Source: an uncultured Amylibacter sp.
GTDB taxonomy: Bacteria; Pseudomonadota; Alphaproteobacteria; Rhodobacterales; Rhodobacteraceae
Assembly (NCBI GenBank): GCA_905182285.1
Contig: CAJJAY010000012.1
Coordinates: forward strand, 1-64,000
Reading direction: 5' to 3'
Length of the DNA: 64,000 bases
In this document: positions 42,651 to 52,669 of the stretch, piece by piece
Layout: every line of letters begins with the position of its first letter
How positions within the stretch are numbered: the first letter of the stretch is position 1
Notes under the pieces: generated by a model
Told to the model about the DNA's origin: nothing
The model's input: the letters and a program-made list of their open reading frames with translations, nothing else
Database searches by the model: none
Made by a program: the position numbers and the translations under genes

Positions 42651-42992
42651 CTATTCAAGTAATTCAAGAATTTGATCGGCTTCATTATTATTAATATTTT
42701 TTAATTTTTTGATTTCATTTTCTAAAACTTTAACTCGTTTAGCTTTCTCTGAGAGTGCTTTACGGTATTTATGTTCACGTAAATATTCCGCAAAGAACCC
42801 TAGAAGTACTCCTAATAAAACTCCAAAAAAAACTATCAAAAATAAAGGGATTAAGAAATTTCCAGCAATGCCCAGCTGATTAGATAAGTTAATTGGTATA
42901 AATCGAAAATCTACAAGCTGGCGGTTTACTAATGCTAAAATTAACAAAATAACAGATATAAAAGAGATAATGGTAAAACGAACTATACGCAT
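42651..42992 (-). CDS. LapA domain-containing inner membrane protein
   Basis: N-terminal two-TM region then coiled coil; located between ihfB and trpF. Confidence 0.8.
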   Translation of the reverse strand: MRIVRFTIISFISVILLILALVNRQLVDFRFIPINLSNQLGIAGNFLIPLFLIVFFGVLLGVLLGFFAEYLREHKYRKALSEKAKRVKVLENEIKKLKNINNNEADQILELLE

Positions 42993-43026
42993 GAAGGCCT
43001 TTAATAGAGTGATGACTTTTAATTAT

Positions 43027-43308
43027 TTAGTCATTATTTAAACGGTCTCGCAGAAGTTTGCCGGTTTTAAAGAAAGGAACATGTTTTTCTTCAACATCTA
43101 CTGTTTCACCTGTCCTAGGGTTCCTACCTCTTCTAGCTTCTCTCTGCTTAACTGAAAAAGAACCAAAGCCACGCAATTCAACTCTATTTCCACTTGCCAT
43201 GGCATCAATAATTTCATCAAAAACAGTTGCAATAATACGTTCTATATCTCGTTGGTATAAATGTGGGTTCTCAGCAGCAATCTTTTCCACCAACTCTGAA
43301 CGTATCAT
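43027..43308 (-). CDS. ihfB: Integration host factor subunit beta
   Basis: [72 protein letters not shown]. Confidence 0.96.
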   Translation of the reverse strand: MIRSELVEKIAAENPHLYQRDIERIIATVFDEIIDAMASGNRVELRGFGSFSVKQREARRGRNPRTGETVDVEEKHVPFFKTGKLLRDRLNND

Positions 43309-43511
43309 TATTGTATCTCCATGATATTATTACTTGAAACTTGAAATATAGTTACAGATTTTAACCTACGTGCAAAGTCCCTCAATTAAAAAAATTTCGA
43401 AAAACCTTATTTAATTACTATTTTTTTTTAAATTAATAAAAGTTTTTTGATTTATTTAGTAAATTATCAATAATAATTCGATTAATTTTTATGATTTCGA
43501 ATCGTAAGCAA

Positions 43512-43543
43512 AAAAATAGCGCTGAAAAATCAGCGCTATTTTT
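43512..43543 (-). terminator. rpsA intrinsic terminator
   Basis: AAAAATAGCGCTGA-AAAT/TTTT loop-TCAGCGCTATTTTT, perfect stem just after the rpsA stop. Confidence 0.92.
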
Positions 43544-43558
43544 ACATTATATTTTTAT

Positions 43559-45238
43559 TTAATCGTTACTTTTCAAAGCTGCACCGAGGATATCACCTAA
43601 TGACGCTCCAGAGTCTGAGGAGCCATACTGTTCAACAGCTTCTTTTTCTTCCGCAATTTCACGTGCTTTAATTGATAATCCAAGTTTACGAGTTTTTGCA
43701 TCTATTGATGTTACACGTGCATCTAACTTATTTCCCACACTGAAACGCTCAGGGCGTTGCTCAGCACGATCTCGAGATAAATCTGATCTACGAATAAATG
43801 CCTTCATGCCATCGTATTCAACTTCAATGCCACCTTCTTCGATAGATGTAACTTCAACTGTTACAACTGCTCCACGCTTAACTCCTGAAACTGCTTCAGC
43901 AAAAGGATCTTGACCTAGATTTTTAACTGATAAAGAAATACGCTCTTTCTCTGCATCAACATCTATTACAACAGCTTTTACGATATCACCTTTTTTGTAA
44001 TTAGCTAAAGCTTCTTCACCAGATTGATCCCAAGCCAAATCTGACAAATGAACCATACCGTCAATCTCACCTTCAAGCCCAATGAACAAACCAAATTCAG
44101 TGATGTTCTTAACTTCACCTTCAACTTCAGCTCCTTCAGGGAAGTTTTTAGCAAAACCTTCCCATGGATTACCTTGTGTCTGTTTTAAGCCAAGTGAAAC
44201 TCTGCGCTTATCTGTCTCGATTTCTAAAACCATTACTTCAACTTCTTGTGAAGTTGATACGATCTTTCCTGGATGAACATTCTTCTTTGTCCAGGACATT
44301 TCAGAAACGTGAACTAGTCCTTCAACACCTGGCTCTAACTCAACAAACGCACCATAATCAGTAATGTTTGTAACTCGGCCAGTGTGTAACGATTCTAATG
44401 GGAAACGGGCAGCAACATCACCCCATGGGTCATCCTGCAATTGCTTCATTCCTAGAGATATACGATGTGTATCTTTATTAATCTTTATAACTTGTACTTT
44501 AATCGTTTCACCAATTGTTAAGACTTCAGAAGGATGATTTACCCTTGACCATGCCATATCAGTAACGTGAAGCAATCCATCAACGCCACCTAAGTCAACA
44601 AAAGCACCATAATCAGTAATGTTTTTAACTACACCATCTACCGCATCACCTTCAGCTAATTTGCCTACAATTTCTGCACGCTGTTCAGCACGTGATTCTT
44701 CTAGAATAGCACGACGAGAAACAACAATATTACCTCGGCGGCGATCCATTTTAAGAACGATGAATGGCTGAGCCATTCCCATTAAAGGTCCTGCATCTCT
44801 GACTGGACGGACATCAACCTGCGAACCAGGTAAGAATGCTACCGCTCCGCCTAAATCAACAGTGAAGCCGCCTTTTACGCGACCAAATATTGCACCATCA
44901 ACACGTTCTTCTGATGCATGCGCTTTTTCCAATCGATCCCAAGCTTCTTCACGACGAGCTTTTTCACGAGAAATAACTGCTTCACCACGCTGGTTTTCAA
45001 CACGATCAAGAAATACCTCAACAGTATCTCCAACTTCAATTTCGGGTGCTTGACCAGGGTTTGCAAATTCTTTGAGGTCAATTCGACCTTCCATTTTGTA
45101 ACCAACATCAATAATGGCCTGACCAGATTCGATTGCGATTACTTTACCTTTTACGACAGAACCTTCATCAGGTGTGTCAATGTCGAAGCTTTCGTTTAAG
45201 AGGGCTTCGAATTCCTCCATTGTCGCTTTTGCGCACAT
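43559..45238 (-). CDS. rpsA: 30S ribosomal protein S1
   Basis: Repeated S1 domains (VKNITDYGAFVDLGGVDGLLHVTDMAW etc.), 559 aa, downstream of cmk. Confidence 0.97.
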   Translation of the reverse strand: MCAKATMEEFEALLNESFDIDTPDEGSVVKGKVIAIESGQAIIDVGYKMEGRIDLKEFANPGQAPEIEVGDTVEVFLDRVENQRGEAVISREKARREEAWDRLEKAHASEERVDGAIFGRVKGGFTVDLGGAVAFLPGSQVDVRPVRDAGPLMGMAQPFIVLKMDRRRGNIVVSRRAILEESRAEQRAEIVGKLAEGDAVDGVVKNITDYGAFVDLGGVDGLLHVTDMAWSRVNHPSEVLTIGETIKVQVIKINKDTHRISLGMKQLQDDPWGDVAARFPLESLHTGRVTNITDYGAFVELEPGVEGLVHVSEMSWTKKNVHPGKIVSTSQEVEVMVLEIETDKRRVSLGLKQTQGNPWEGFAKNFPEGAEVEGEVKNITEFGLFIGLEGEIDGMVHLSDLAWDQSGEEALANYKKGDIVKAVVIDVDAEKERISLSVKNLGQDPFAEAVSGVKRGAVVTVEVTSIEEGGIEVEYDGMKAFIRRSDLSRDRAEQRPERFSVGNKLDARVTSIDAKTRKLGLSIKAREIAEEKEAVEQYGSSDSGASLGDILGAALKSND

Positions 45239-45336
45239 ATATAAGTTCCTTCATATATTTTTCGGGCCACGCGGTTTTTCCCACGGGTCTTTAGGTTAAA
45301 GTTACAATCATACTCAATATGGATCAGCTACAAACA

Positions 45337-45444
45337 CACAAAAGGCCGGATATTTCCAGCCTTGCCTTACCAACAGATGACATAAGCCACCTAAAACAGT
45401 ACAATCTCGCGTGCGTATAGGGTATATTCTCCATAAGGTAAAGG
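45337..45444 (-). ncRNA. Candidate small RNA or rpsA leader/attenuator with its own promoter and intrinsic terminator
   Basis: Minus strand TTGAAT-N17-TATAAG (45479-45451), then about 108 nt ending in AAGGCTGGA-AATA-TCCGGCCTT-TTG (45363-45337). Confidence 0.5.
45340..45363 (-). terminator. Intrinsic terminator upstream of rpsA
   Basis: 9-bp stem AAGGCTGGA/TCCGGCCTT (one G-U) with a short U-run, minus strand. Confidence 0.7.
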
Positions 45445-45450
45445 TACTAG

Positions 45451-45479
45451 CTTATAAATTCAGATTCTTTATTATTCAA
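45451..45479 (-). promoter_or_regulatory. Sigma70-type promoter TTGAAT-N17-TATAAG
   Basis: Near-consensus -35/-10 with 17-bp spacing on the minus strand. Confidence 0.6.
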
Positions 45480-45536
45480 TTAAAGTGGCTCCACAAAAAA
45501 ATATTACATTTTTCTTAAGCATGATTAGAAAATTTA

Positions 45537-46070
45537 TTATCTACTAAATTGATCACAAAATGCCTGAAAATTATCATTTCCGTTGTTACAATATTTTCGA
45601 ATAATACCAATCTGCCATTCACCATCACAATTTATTGAAATCTCATTTCTTAATTTAGTAAATTTAGAAATAAATAACATAGAATCTTCTTCTAATTTTT
45701 CGCCATATTTATTTAACTGATGTATTCTTTTAGTTATGTTTTCATAAATTTTATAAGTTGCTTCATACTTTTCCCAAAATTCTGAATTTGAAGGGTTTTC
45801 TTTTATTTGCTTTTCTATTTTTTGGATCTTTAATTCGTACAAATTTAACTCAGATAAAAGTGCGTCATATTCTTGATTATAATTTACACCATCTAATTTA
45901 TATTTTTTCAACATGCTTTGATACTCTGTAAGAGTATTTGATTTATTTGAACACTTCTCAAAAGCCAGCGGACTTTGATGAATTTCCTCAGCGTTTAATG
46001 AAAAAGTTAGCAAGAGCAACATCGAAAGAAAATAAAAAAATCTCAATCTTACCCTCCCAAGTAATATCAA
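45537..46070 (-). CDS. Hypothetical exported coiled-coil-like protein
   Basis: Signal peptide (FFYFLSMLLLLTFSLNAEEIH) then Lys/Glu-rich helical region; no family recognised. Confidence 0.65.
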   Translation of the reverse strand: MILLGRVRLRFFYFLSMLLLLTFSLNAEEIHQSPLAFEKCSNKSNTLTEYQSMLKKYKLDGVNYNQEYDALLSELNLYELKIQKIEKQIKENPSNSEFWEKYEATYKIYENITKRIHQLNKYGEKLEEDSMLFISKFTKLRNEISINCDGEWQIGIIRKYCNNGNDNFQAFCDQFSR

Positions 46071-46132
46071 AACATATTAGTAGAAGTTAACAAGGTTGTT
46101 TTATGTTTTCAATTTGATTTTATTACACTGAT

Positions 46133-46768
46133 TTATAAATTTTTGAATTTTTCATTGATATGATCAATTGCAACTCCAACTGCATCGTTTGCTGATAATG
46201 ATGAAGTATCTATTTCATAGGCATCATCCGCAATAATTAATGGTGATGCATTTCGTTCTTGATCTCTTTTATCTCTAGAAACTACATCTCTCATTACATT
46301 TTCAAAACTAATTTCGAGTCCATTATTTTTTAATTCTTCGTATCTTCGTATTGCACGGATTTCAGCACTGGCTGTTATAAATAGCTTTACGTGTGCATAG
46401 GGGCAAATCACAGTTCCTATATCTCGCCCATCTAAAACAGCCCCACCCTCTTGATTTGCAAAATTACGTTGAAAATCTAATAGAACTTCGCGAACTTCAG
46501 GAATTACTGCTATTTTACTGGCTGCCTTTGCAACCTCAGGTGTGCGTAAATCATTAGCCTCTAAATCCACAGGTTTTAAATCTAAGGCTAATTGCTTAGC
46601 AATTTCAGGATAGTAAGATGTTCTTGAATAAGCCAAAGCCTTTTTTCCAACCCCACGATACAATAATCCAGTATCTAGATGAGGAAATTTAAAGTATTTT
46701 GCTACAGCTTTTGCTATAGTTCCCTTACCTGCTGCAGCCGGTCCATCTATTGCAACTATAAATTTCAT
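46133..46768 (-). CDS. cmk: Cytidylate kinase
   Basis: VAIDGPAAAGKGTIAKAVAKYFKFPHLDTGLLYR, DGRDIGTVICPYAHVKLFITAS. Confidence 0.96.
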   Translation of the reverse strand: MKFIVAIDGPAAAGKGTIAKAVAKYFKFPHLDTGLLYRGVGKKALAYSRTSYYPEIAKQLALDLKPVDLEANDLRTPEVAKAASKIAVIPEVREVLLDFQRNFANQEGGAVLDGRDIGTVICPYAHVKLFITASAEIRAIRRYEELKNNGLEISFENVMRDVVSRDKRDQERNASPLIIADDAYEIDTSSLSANDAVGVAIDHINEKFKNL

Positions 46769-46784
46769 TTTAAACCCTTTGAGA

Positions 46785-48122
46785 TCAGCCAGTAATACTA
46801 GCTCCTAAATCGGTCATTAAACTTTTAAAAATTGGGAATGATGTAGCAATAGCATGCCCATCATCAACTTTTATTGATTTCTTAGATGCTAAGCCCAAGC
46901 ACAAAAATGACATAGCAATGCGATGATCTAAATGTGTTTGTGCTGTTCCACCACCCTCTACTTCACCATTTTGACCGTGTACAATTAAATAATCTTCACC
47001 CTCTTCAACAGTAACTCCCATTGTCTCTAAGCCACGGGCCATAGCATCAATTCTATCGCATTCTTTGACCCGAAGCTCTTTAATACCACGCATAATAGTT
47101 TTACCCTTCGCAAAAGCAGCAACAACAGACAAAATTGGATACTCGTCAATCATTGAAGGAGCCCTATTTGGAGGAACTTCTATGCCATTTAGACATGAAG
47201 ATTTTACGCGCAAATCTGCAACAGGTTCCCCACCCTCTAAGCGATTATTTTCAAACTCTATGTCTGCACCCATTTCAACCAACGTCGTAAATAGCCCTGA
47301 TCGAGTAGGGTTTAGACATATATTAGGTAAAAATATTTCTGAGCCTTCCACTATCAATGCAGCACAAACAGGGAAAGCTGCTGAAGATGGATCACGGGGT
47401 ACAACAATGTCTTGAGCAGTTAATTCTGGTCTACCTTGCAATGTAATTGCAAATCCATCCTTAATTTCAACTGTCTCGATATCTGCACCAAATCCACTTA
47501 GCATTCTCTCCGTATGGTCACGAGTTTTTTCAGGCTCGATTAATGTAGTTTCCCCAAGTGCATTTAAGCCTGCGAGCAGAATAGCTGATTTAATTTGGGC
47601 AGATGGGTGCGGTGAAATATATCTAATAGCGTGCGCATCTCTAGCTCCAACCATTGTTAAAGGTAAAAAACCATTTGTTCTTCCATAAGATTTTGCGCCA
47701 AACAGTTCTAAAGGGTCTGTAATTCTATCCATTGGCCTTGAACGCAAACTAGCATCACCAGTAAAAGTTGCATTAATTGGGCTTGTAGACATCGCACCCA
47801 TAATAAGCCTGACACCCGTACCAGCATTTCCACAATCAATCACATCAACAGGTTCAGAAAACCCACCAACACCAACACCATTTACAGAAAAGTTTCCTTC
47901 ACCGTGGTCTGTAACTTTAGCTCCAAAAGCACTCATTGCTTTAGCAGTATCCAGTACATCTTGTCCTAATAAAAGTCCTGATATTTTAGTTTCACCTACT
48001 GAAAGAGCTCCTAATATCAGCGATCTATGCGAAACTGATTTATCCCCAGGAATAATTGCAGTTCCCTTCAAAGGTCCAACAGATTGAGATGCCATAGGAA
48101 TGGGTGTTAAATGGCCTGCCAT
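46785..48122 (-). CDS. aroA: 3-phosphoshikimate 1-carboxyvinyltransferase
   Basis: [60 protein letters not shown]. Start set at [10 protein letters not shown]. Confidence 0.97.
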   Translation of the reverse strand: MAGHLTPIPMASQSVGPLKGTAIIPGDKSVSHRSLILGALSVGETKISGLLLGQDVLDTAKAMSAFGAKVTDHGEGNFSVNGVGVGGFSEPVDVIDCGNAGTGVRLIMGAMSTSPINATFTGDASLRSRPMDRITDPLELFGAKSYGRTNGFLPLTMVGARDAHAIRYISPHPSAQIKSAILLAGLNALGETTLIEPEKTRDHTERMLSGFGADIETVEIKDGFAITLQGRPELTAQDIVVPRDPSSAAFPVCAALIVEGSEIFLPNICLNPTRSGLFTTLVEMGADIEFENNRLEGGEPVADLRVKSSCLNGIEVPPNRAPSMIDEYPILSVVAAFAKGKTIMRGIKELRVKECDRIDAMARGLETMGVTVEEGEDYLIVHGQNGEVEGGGTAQTHLDHRIAMSFLCLGLASKKSIKVDDGHAIATSFPIFKSLMTDLGASITG

Positions 48123-48227
48123 AAATAATCTCCTAATTAAGGCTTTTGTATTAATCCAGATCAACTAAAGCGTCCATTGCGAAATTGATGTAACTATTCA
48201 ATATCCTATAATATTTGAAACATAATC

Positions 48228-48950
48228 TTATATTTTTCTAAAAGTTAAATAATGAGGCGTACGATTTTCACGTAATGCTTTAAGTTCATACCTTGTTGAT
48301 ATCCAATCACCCCACGGTTCTTGCCAATCACGTGCATTCTCTGCAAGCCATTCAAACTTTCCATTTAAATGGACTTGTTCAAGTGTTTGCCTAACATAAT
48401 CTTCAATATCAGTCGCAATTCTAAATATTGCCCCAGGCTTTAAGCACGCTGCTAAAGGCTCTAGATGTTCTGGCGTAACAAATCTGCGCCTGTGGTGGCG
48501 TGATTTTGGCCAAGGATCTGGGTATAATAAAAATGCACGAGATACAGACTCCTTTGGCAACACATCCATCATATCCCTAGCATCACCTGGGTGGACTAAA
48601 ATATTATTAACTTTCGACGTACGGATTTTTCCCAACAACATGGCAACACCATTTATATATGGCTCACATCCAATTATTCCTACATTAGGATTGGAACTTG
48701 CTTGGTGAACCAGGTGTTCTCCACCTCCAAATCCAATTTCCAACCATATATCCCTATTATCTCCAAACCATTTACTTGGTTCTATTAAATTACGATCTGG
48801 ATTATCTGCCCATGTGACATTCTTAGGCTTTAATGACTCAAGATCTTCAGTCATATATCTTTCTTGTGATTTTTGAAGGGACTTACCTTTAATTCTGCCA
48901 TAGAAATTTCTTCTAGGCGCACCAGAAACATGTTTCTCACGTTTAGTCAT
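48228..48950 (-). CDS. trmB: tRNA (guanosine(46)-N7)-methyltransferase
   Basis: WLEIGFGGGEHL, IGCEPYINGVAMLL, RAFLLYPDPWPKSRHHRRRFV. Confidence 0.96.
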   Translation of the reverse strand: MTKREKHVSGAPRRNFYGRIKGKSLQKSQERYMTEDLESLKPKNVTWADNPDRNLIEPSKWFGDNRDIWLEIGFGGGEHLVHQASSNPNVGIIGCEPYINGVAMLLGKIRTSKVNNILVHPGDARDMMDVLPKESVSRAFLLYPDPWPKSRHHRRRFVTPEHLEPLAACLKPGAIFRIATDIEDYVRQTLEQVHLNGKFEWLAENARDWQEPWGDWISTRYELKALRENRTPHYLTFRKI

Positions 48951-48961
48951 TATTTTACCCT

Positions 48962-48987
48962 AAAAAAAGCCCCAATAATATTGAGGC
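48962..48987 (-). terminator. metK intrinsic terminator
   Basis: Minus strand GCCTCAATATTATTGGGGC then TTTTTTT. Confidence 0.85.
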
Positions 48988-49013
48988 CTCTTAACTTTAA
49001 TTAATATATTTCG

Positions 49014-50180
49014 TCAAACAGAGTTCTTTAATGAATTTATCAAATCTGTTTTTTCCCATGAAAATCCACCATCATCCATCGGTGCGCGTCCAAAATGGCC
49101 GTAAGACGCAGTTCTAGAATATATTGGTCTTCGCAGATTTAAATGATTAATAATACCAACTGGTGTGAGATCCATTGCGAGAGACACAGCTTTTTCAATA
49201 CTTTCGTCTGAAACCTGACCAGTTCCATGTGTGTCACAGTATATTGAGAGTGGCTTAGAAACACCAATTGCATAAGATAATTGAATCGTACATTTGTCTG
49301 CTAACCCAGCTGCTACAACATTTTTCGCCAGGTAGCGAGCAGCATATGCTGCTGAACGATCTACTTTTGTTGGATCTTTTCCTGAAAACGCTCCTCCACC
49401 ATGTGGAGCAGCTCCACCATAGGTATCAACAATTATTTTGCGACCAGTCAAACCAGCATCTCCGTCAGGACCACCAATAACAAACTTACCAGTTGGATTT
49501 ACATGCCATTCTGTTTCAGATGAAACCCAATCAGAAGGTAATGTTTTGCGAATGTAAGGTTCAACTAATTCCCTCACATCTGATGAAGATAAAGTTTCAT
49601 CTAAATGTTGGGTAGACAATACTATAGATGTAACTCCAACAGGTTTACCATTTTCATACTTTACAGATATTTGTGATTTTGCATCAGGACCTAATTGTGA
49701 AAGTACTCCTGAATGTCTAGCTTTTGCCAAATTGCTTAAAATTGCATGTGAATATTGTATAGGTGCTGGCATTAATTCTGGTGTTTCATTAGTTGCATAA
49801 CCAAACATTATTCCTTGATCACCTGCTCCATCATTATCTACTCCCTGTGCAATATGGGCAGATTGGTCATGTAATAAGTTATCAATTTTTAGTGTTTCCC
49901 AATGAAATCCTTCTTGTTCATAACCGATGTCTCTAACGCATTCTCGGACAATCGCATCAACATTTGATTTTACTAATTTTAATTTTGATTGATCTGATAG
50001 ACCAACCTCTCCTCCTATGACAACTCTATTTGTTGTAGCAAAAGTTTCACAGGCGACACGGGCCATCTCCTCTTCACTTAAGAATGCATCCAATACTGCA
50101 TCTGATATTCTATCGCATATTTTATCTGGATGGCCTTCTGAAACAGACTCAGAGGTAAATAGGTAATTTTTTCGTGACAT
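49014..50180 (-). CDS. metK: S-adenosylmethionine synthetase
   Basis: [73 protein letters not shown]. Confidence 0.98.
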   Translation of the reverse strand: MSRKNYLFTSESVSEGHPDKICDRISDAVLDAFLSEEEMARVACETFATTNRVVIGGEVGLSDQSKLKLVKSNVDAIVRECVRDIGYEQEGFHWETLKIDNLLHDQSAHIAQGVDNDGAGDQGIMFGYATNETPELMPAPIQYSHAILSNLAKARHSGVLSQLGPDAKSQISVKYENGKPVGVTSIVLSTQHLDETLSSSDVRELVEPYIRKTLPSDWVSSETEWHVNPTGKFVIGGPDGDAGLTGRKIIVDTYGGAAPHGGGAFSGKDPTKVDRSAAYAARYLAKNVVAAGLADKCTIQLSYAIGVSKPLSIYCDTHGTGQVSDESIEKAVSLAMDLTPVGIINHLNLRRPIYSRTASYGHFGRAPMDDGGFSWEKTDLINSLKNSV

Positions 50181-50184
50181 TAAT

Positions 50185-50230
50185 TGCTCCGTTTATAAAA
50201 AAACTTACTTCAGGTAGCCGTTATAAGTTT
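50185..50230 (-). promoter_or_regulatory. SAM/SAH-type riboswitch in the metK 5' UTR
   Basis: Minus strand AAACUUA-UAACGGCUACCUGAAG-UAAGUUU then UUUUUAUAAAC-GGAGC-A before AUG; 7-bp P1, AACGGCU-x-CCUG core, possible pseudoknot with the GGAGC Shine-Dalgarno. Confidence 0.82.
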
Positions 50231-50249
50231 CATGTTTAGTATCATAATG

Positions 50250-51776
50250 TTATTTATAATATGATCTATAATGCTTCATATATATATTATTGAAACAAGC
50301 CAATAGTAATAAAGCAAAAAATATTTTCCATATTAGATCACCAAATCTTGCATAAAGTGTAGGAGGTATTTTATCTGGAAGTATTGCATCAAAGTATCCA
50401 GCCGTATTCAATTCTATTGAACTTATAATATTTCCGTAAGGATCTATAATTGCACTTATTCCCGTATTTGCTGAGCGCACCAATGGCAAACCTTGCTCAA
50501 TTGCTCGCACCCTAGCTTGAGATAAGTGTTGATAAGGCCCTGAAAAGTTTCCAAACCAAGCATCATTTGTTATGTGAACAATCCAATCTGCTCGGCTTTC
50601 AATATTATTTGAATAATTAGGAAATATAGACTCATAGCAAATCAATGCTAAAAAATTTGGTAAATTTTCACTTTGAATAATTCTTGGGCCATTGCCAGAT
50701 TCAAAGTTTCCCACAAAGCCAATTAAACTTGATAGACCTATATTTCTCAATAAATAAGCCATTGGCATATACTCTCCAAACGGAACCAGATGTTGTTTAT
50801 CAAATATTGTCCCTAGATCCCCACGCTCATTTACTAATATCAATGAATTTCGTGATTTATTATTTTCTCTACGCACAATACCAGTAATTAAAGACGTGTT
50901 AGGGCCAGCTGTATTTGAAATCTCTTTAATTATTTCTCCACTATCTTTTAACAATCTAGATATTGCAGTTTCTGGCCAAATAACAACATTAGGCGATTTT
51001 GTATTTTTAATTCCCGTATAAGCTAATTGTTTTGTATAAAATACTTTCAGCATATCTTTACGCCATTTTAGGTTTTGTGTGGCATTGGGCTGAACAACTC
51101 GAACAATTATATTCCTAGAATTGGATAATATTTCACCATTAGACCGCCATAAACCAATTAGTGTAAAAATAAGTAAAAAGCTCAACATAAGCACTAACCC
51201 AGTTTTTATTCGAGGGCTGCAAATCGCTGGCATAAAACAGATAATAATAACAATAAGCCCTAATCCATGAATTCCAAACCATGCAACAACTTGGATGATG
51301 GGCAATCCAAGCAATCCATAACTTAAATGTCCCCATGGAAATCCTGTAAAAATAAATGACCTTAGGTATTCAAAAAATGTCCAAGATAATGCTAAAAAAA
51401 TAACACGGAATTTACCTTCCGATGTAAACCAAACAGCAACATAAAATGCTAATGCCCAAAATACTGCTAAGCCACCAGCCATAAGAACCAAAGCAAAAGG
51501 TGCAAGCCAGCCAGTTATTGCAGGTTCTATCAAAAATGGTTCAACAATCCATATCATTGTGAATCCAAAATAGCCAAAAGCTGTCCACCAGCCAATTTTA
51601 AAACTGATTTTCTTTTCACGAAGATTACGTAAATACAAACCTATAATGGGTATTGTAAAAAAATATATAAAACTGAAATTAAATGGAGCTTGTGCAAAAG
51701 CCATTATCAATCCAAGCAAGAAAAATGAAAAATAAATTTTCCACTGCATGTGACTTTTCATGAGGGCTTTTAACAT
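50250..51776 (-). CDS. lnt: Apolipoprotein N-acyltransferase
   Basis: GFPWGHLSYGL, VVIWPETAISRLL, KQHLVPFGEYMP, CYESIFPNY, ITNDAWFGNFSGPYQHLSQARVRAIEQGLPLVRSANTGISAIIDPYG. Confidence 0.96.
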   Translation of the reverse strand: MLKALMKSHMQWKIYFSFFLLGLIMAFAQAPFNFSFIYFFTIPIIGLYLRNLREKKISFKIGWWTAFGYFGFTMIWIVEPFLIEPAITGWLAPFALVLMAGGLAVFWALAFYVAVWFTSEGKFRVIFLALSWTFFEYLRSFIFTGFPWGHLSYGLLGLPIIQVVAWFGIHGLGLIVIIICFMPAICSPRIKTGLVLMLSFLLIFTLIGLWRSNGEILSNSRNIIVRVVQPNATQNLKWRKDMLKVFYTKQLAYTGIKNTKSPNVVIWPETAISRLLKDSGEIIKEISNTAGPNTSLITGIVRRENNKSRNSLILVNERGDLGTIFDKQHLVPFGEYMPMAYLLRNIGLSSLIGFVGNFESGNGPRIIQSENLPNFLALICYESIFPNYSNNIESRADWIVHITNDAWFGNFSGPYQHLSQARVRAIEQGLPLVRSANTGISAIIDPYGNIISSIELNTAGYFDAILPDKIPPTLYARFGDLIWKIFFALLLLACFNNIYMKHYRSYYK

Positions 51777-51786
51777 AAACTATTAG

Positions 51787-52644
51787 CTACTTTTTCTTTA
51801 ATTTTTGATAAACCCGTAACTTTTTAATTTTTCTTGGATCTGCTTCAATAACTTCAAAATCATATCCAGAAGGATGAGATATTACTTCACCCCTTACTGG
51901 AACCCGGCCAGTCATCATAAAAACAAGCCCCCCCAAAGTATCAATTTCGTCATCATCAGTATCAGAAGCTAGATCGACTCCTAGAACTTTTTCAAATTCT
52001 TCTAGTGAAGCCCTTGACTGACAAATATAAACCCCAGGATTTACTTCCACCCAGGTAGCATCATCATCAGTATCATGTTCATCAGATATATTTCCTACTA
52101 GCTGTTCAACCAGATCTTCAATTGTTGCCAAACCATCAACACCACCATACTCATCAACAACTAATGCCATATGTGTTCGTTCAGTTTGCATTTTTTGCAA
52201 TAAAACATCCAAAGGCATTGATGGAGGGACAAATAAAACAGGACGGACTAATTCAACAAAATTAAAAGCTTCCGACTTATCATCAAAAATATATTTTAGA
52301 GCCAAATCTTTTAAATGAACCATTCCTATTGGATTATCTAAAGTGTCTTCAAAAACTGGTAATCGTGAATACCCACTCTCACGAAATTCCTTGATTAGGA
52401 CATCTGAATTAAGTTCAGATGAAACACTAACAATGTCTGCCCGCGGTATAGCTACATCTTCAACCCGTAAAGTTTTAAGTTTTGATATACCTTCATCTGT
52501 TAAAGAGCTTTCATTTTGACTTGCTTGTCCTTTATTTGAATCAAGACCGCTTAATAAGCGCTTAAAAAATCCACTTTGCACATTTTTTTGGGATAGATGT
52601 ACGCCTTGCGTCACATTTGTATTCCCTTTTTTTATATTGGTCAT
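51787..52644 (-). CDS. Hemolysin/CorC family CBS-domain protein
   Basis: VEDVAIPRADIVSVSSE, ESGYSRLPVFEDTLDNPIGMVHLKDL, DEYGGVDGLATIEDLVEQLVGNISDEHD. Confidence 0.94.
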   Translation of the reverse strand: MTNIKKGNTNVTQGVHLSQKNVQSGFFKRLLSGLDSNKGQASQNESSLTDEGISKLKTLRVEDVAIPRADIVSVSSELNSDVLIKEFRESGYSRLPVFEDTLDNPIGMVHLKDLALKYIFDDKSEAFNFVELVRPVLFVPPSMPLDVLLQKMQTERTHMALVVDEYGGVDGLATIEDLVEQLVGNISDEHDTDDDATWVEVNPGVYICQSRASLEEFEKVLGVDLASDTDDDEIDTLGGLVFMMTGRVPVRGEVISHPSGYDFEVIEADPRKIKKLRVYQKLKKK

Positions 52645-52669
52645 TTGCCCTTTCCAAAATTATGGCAAG

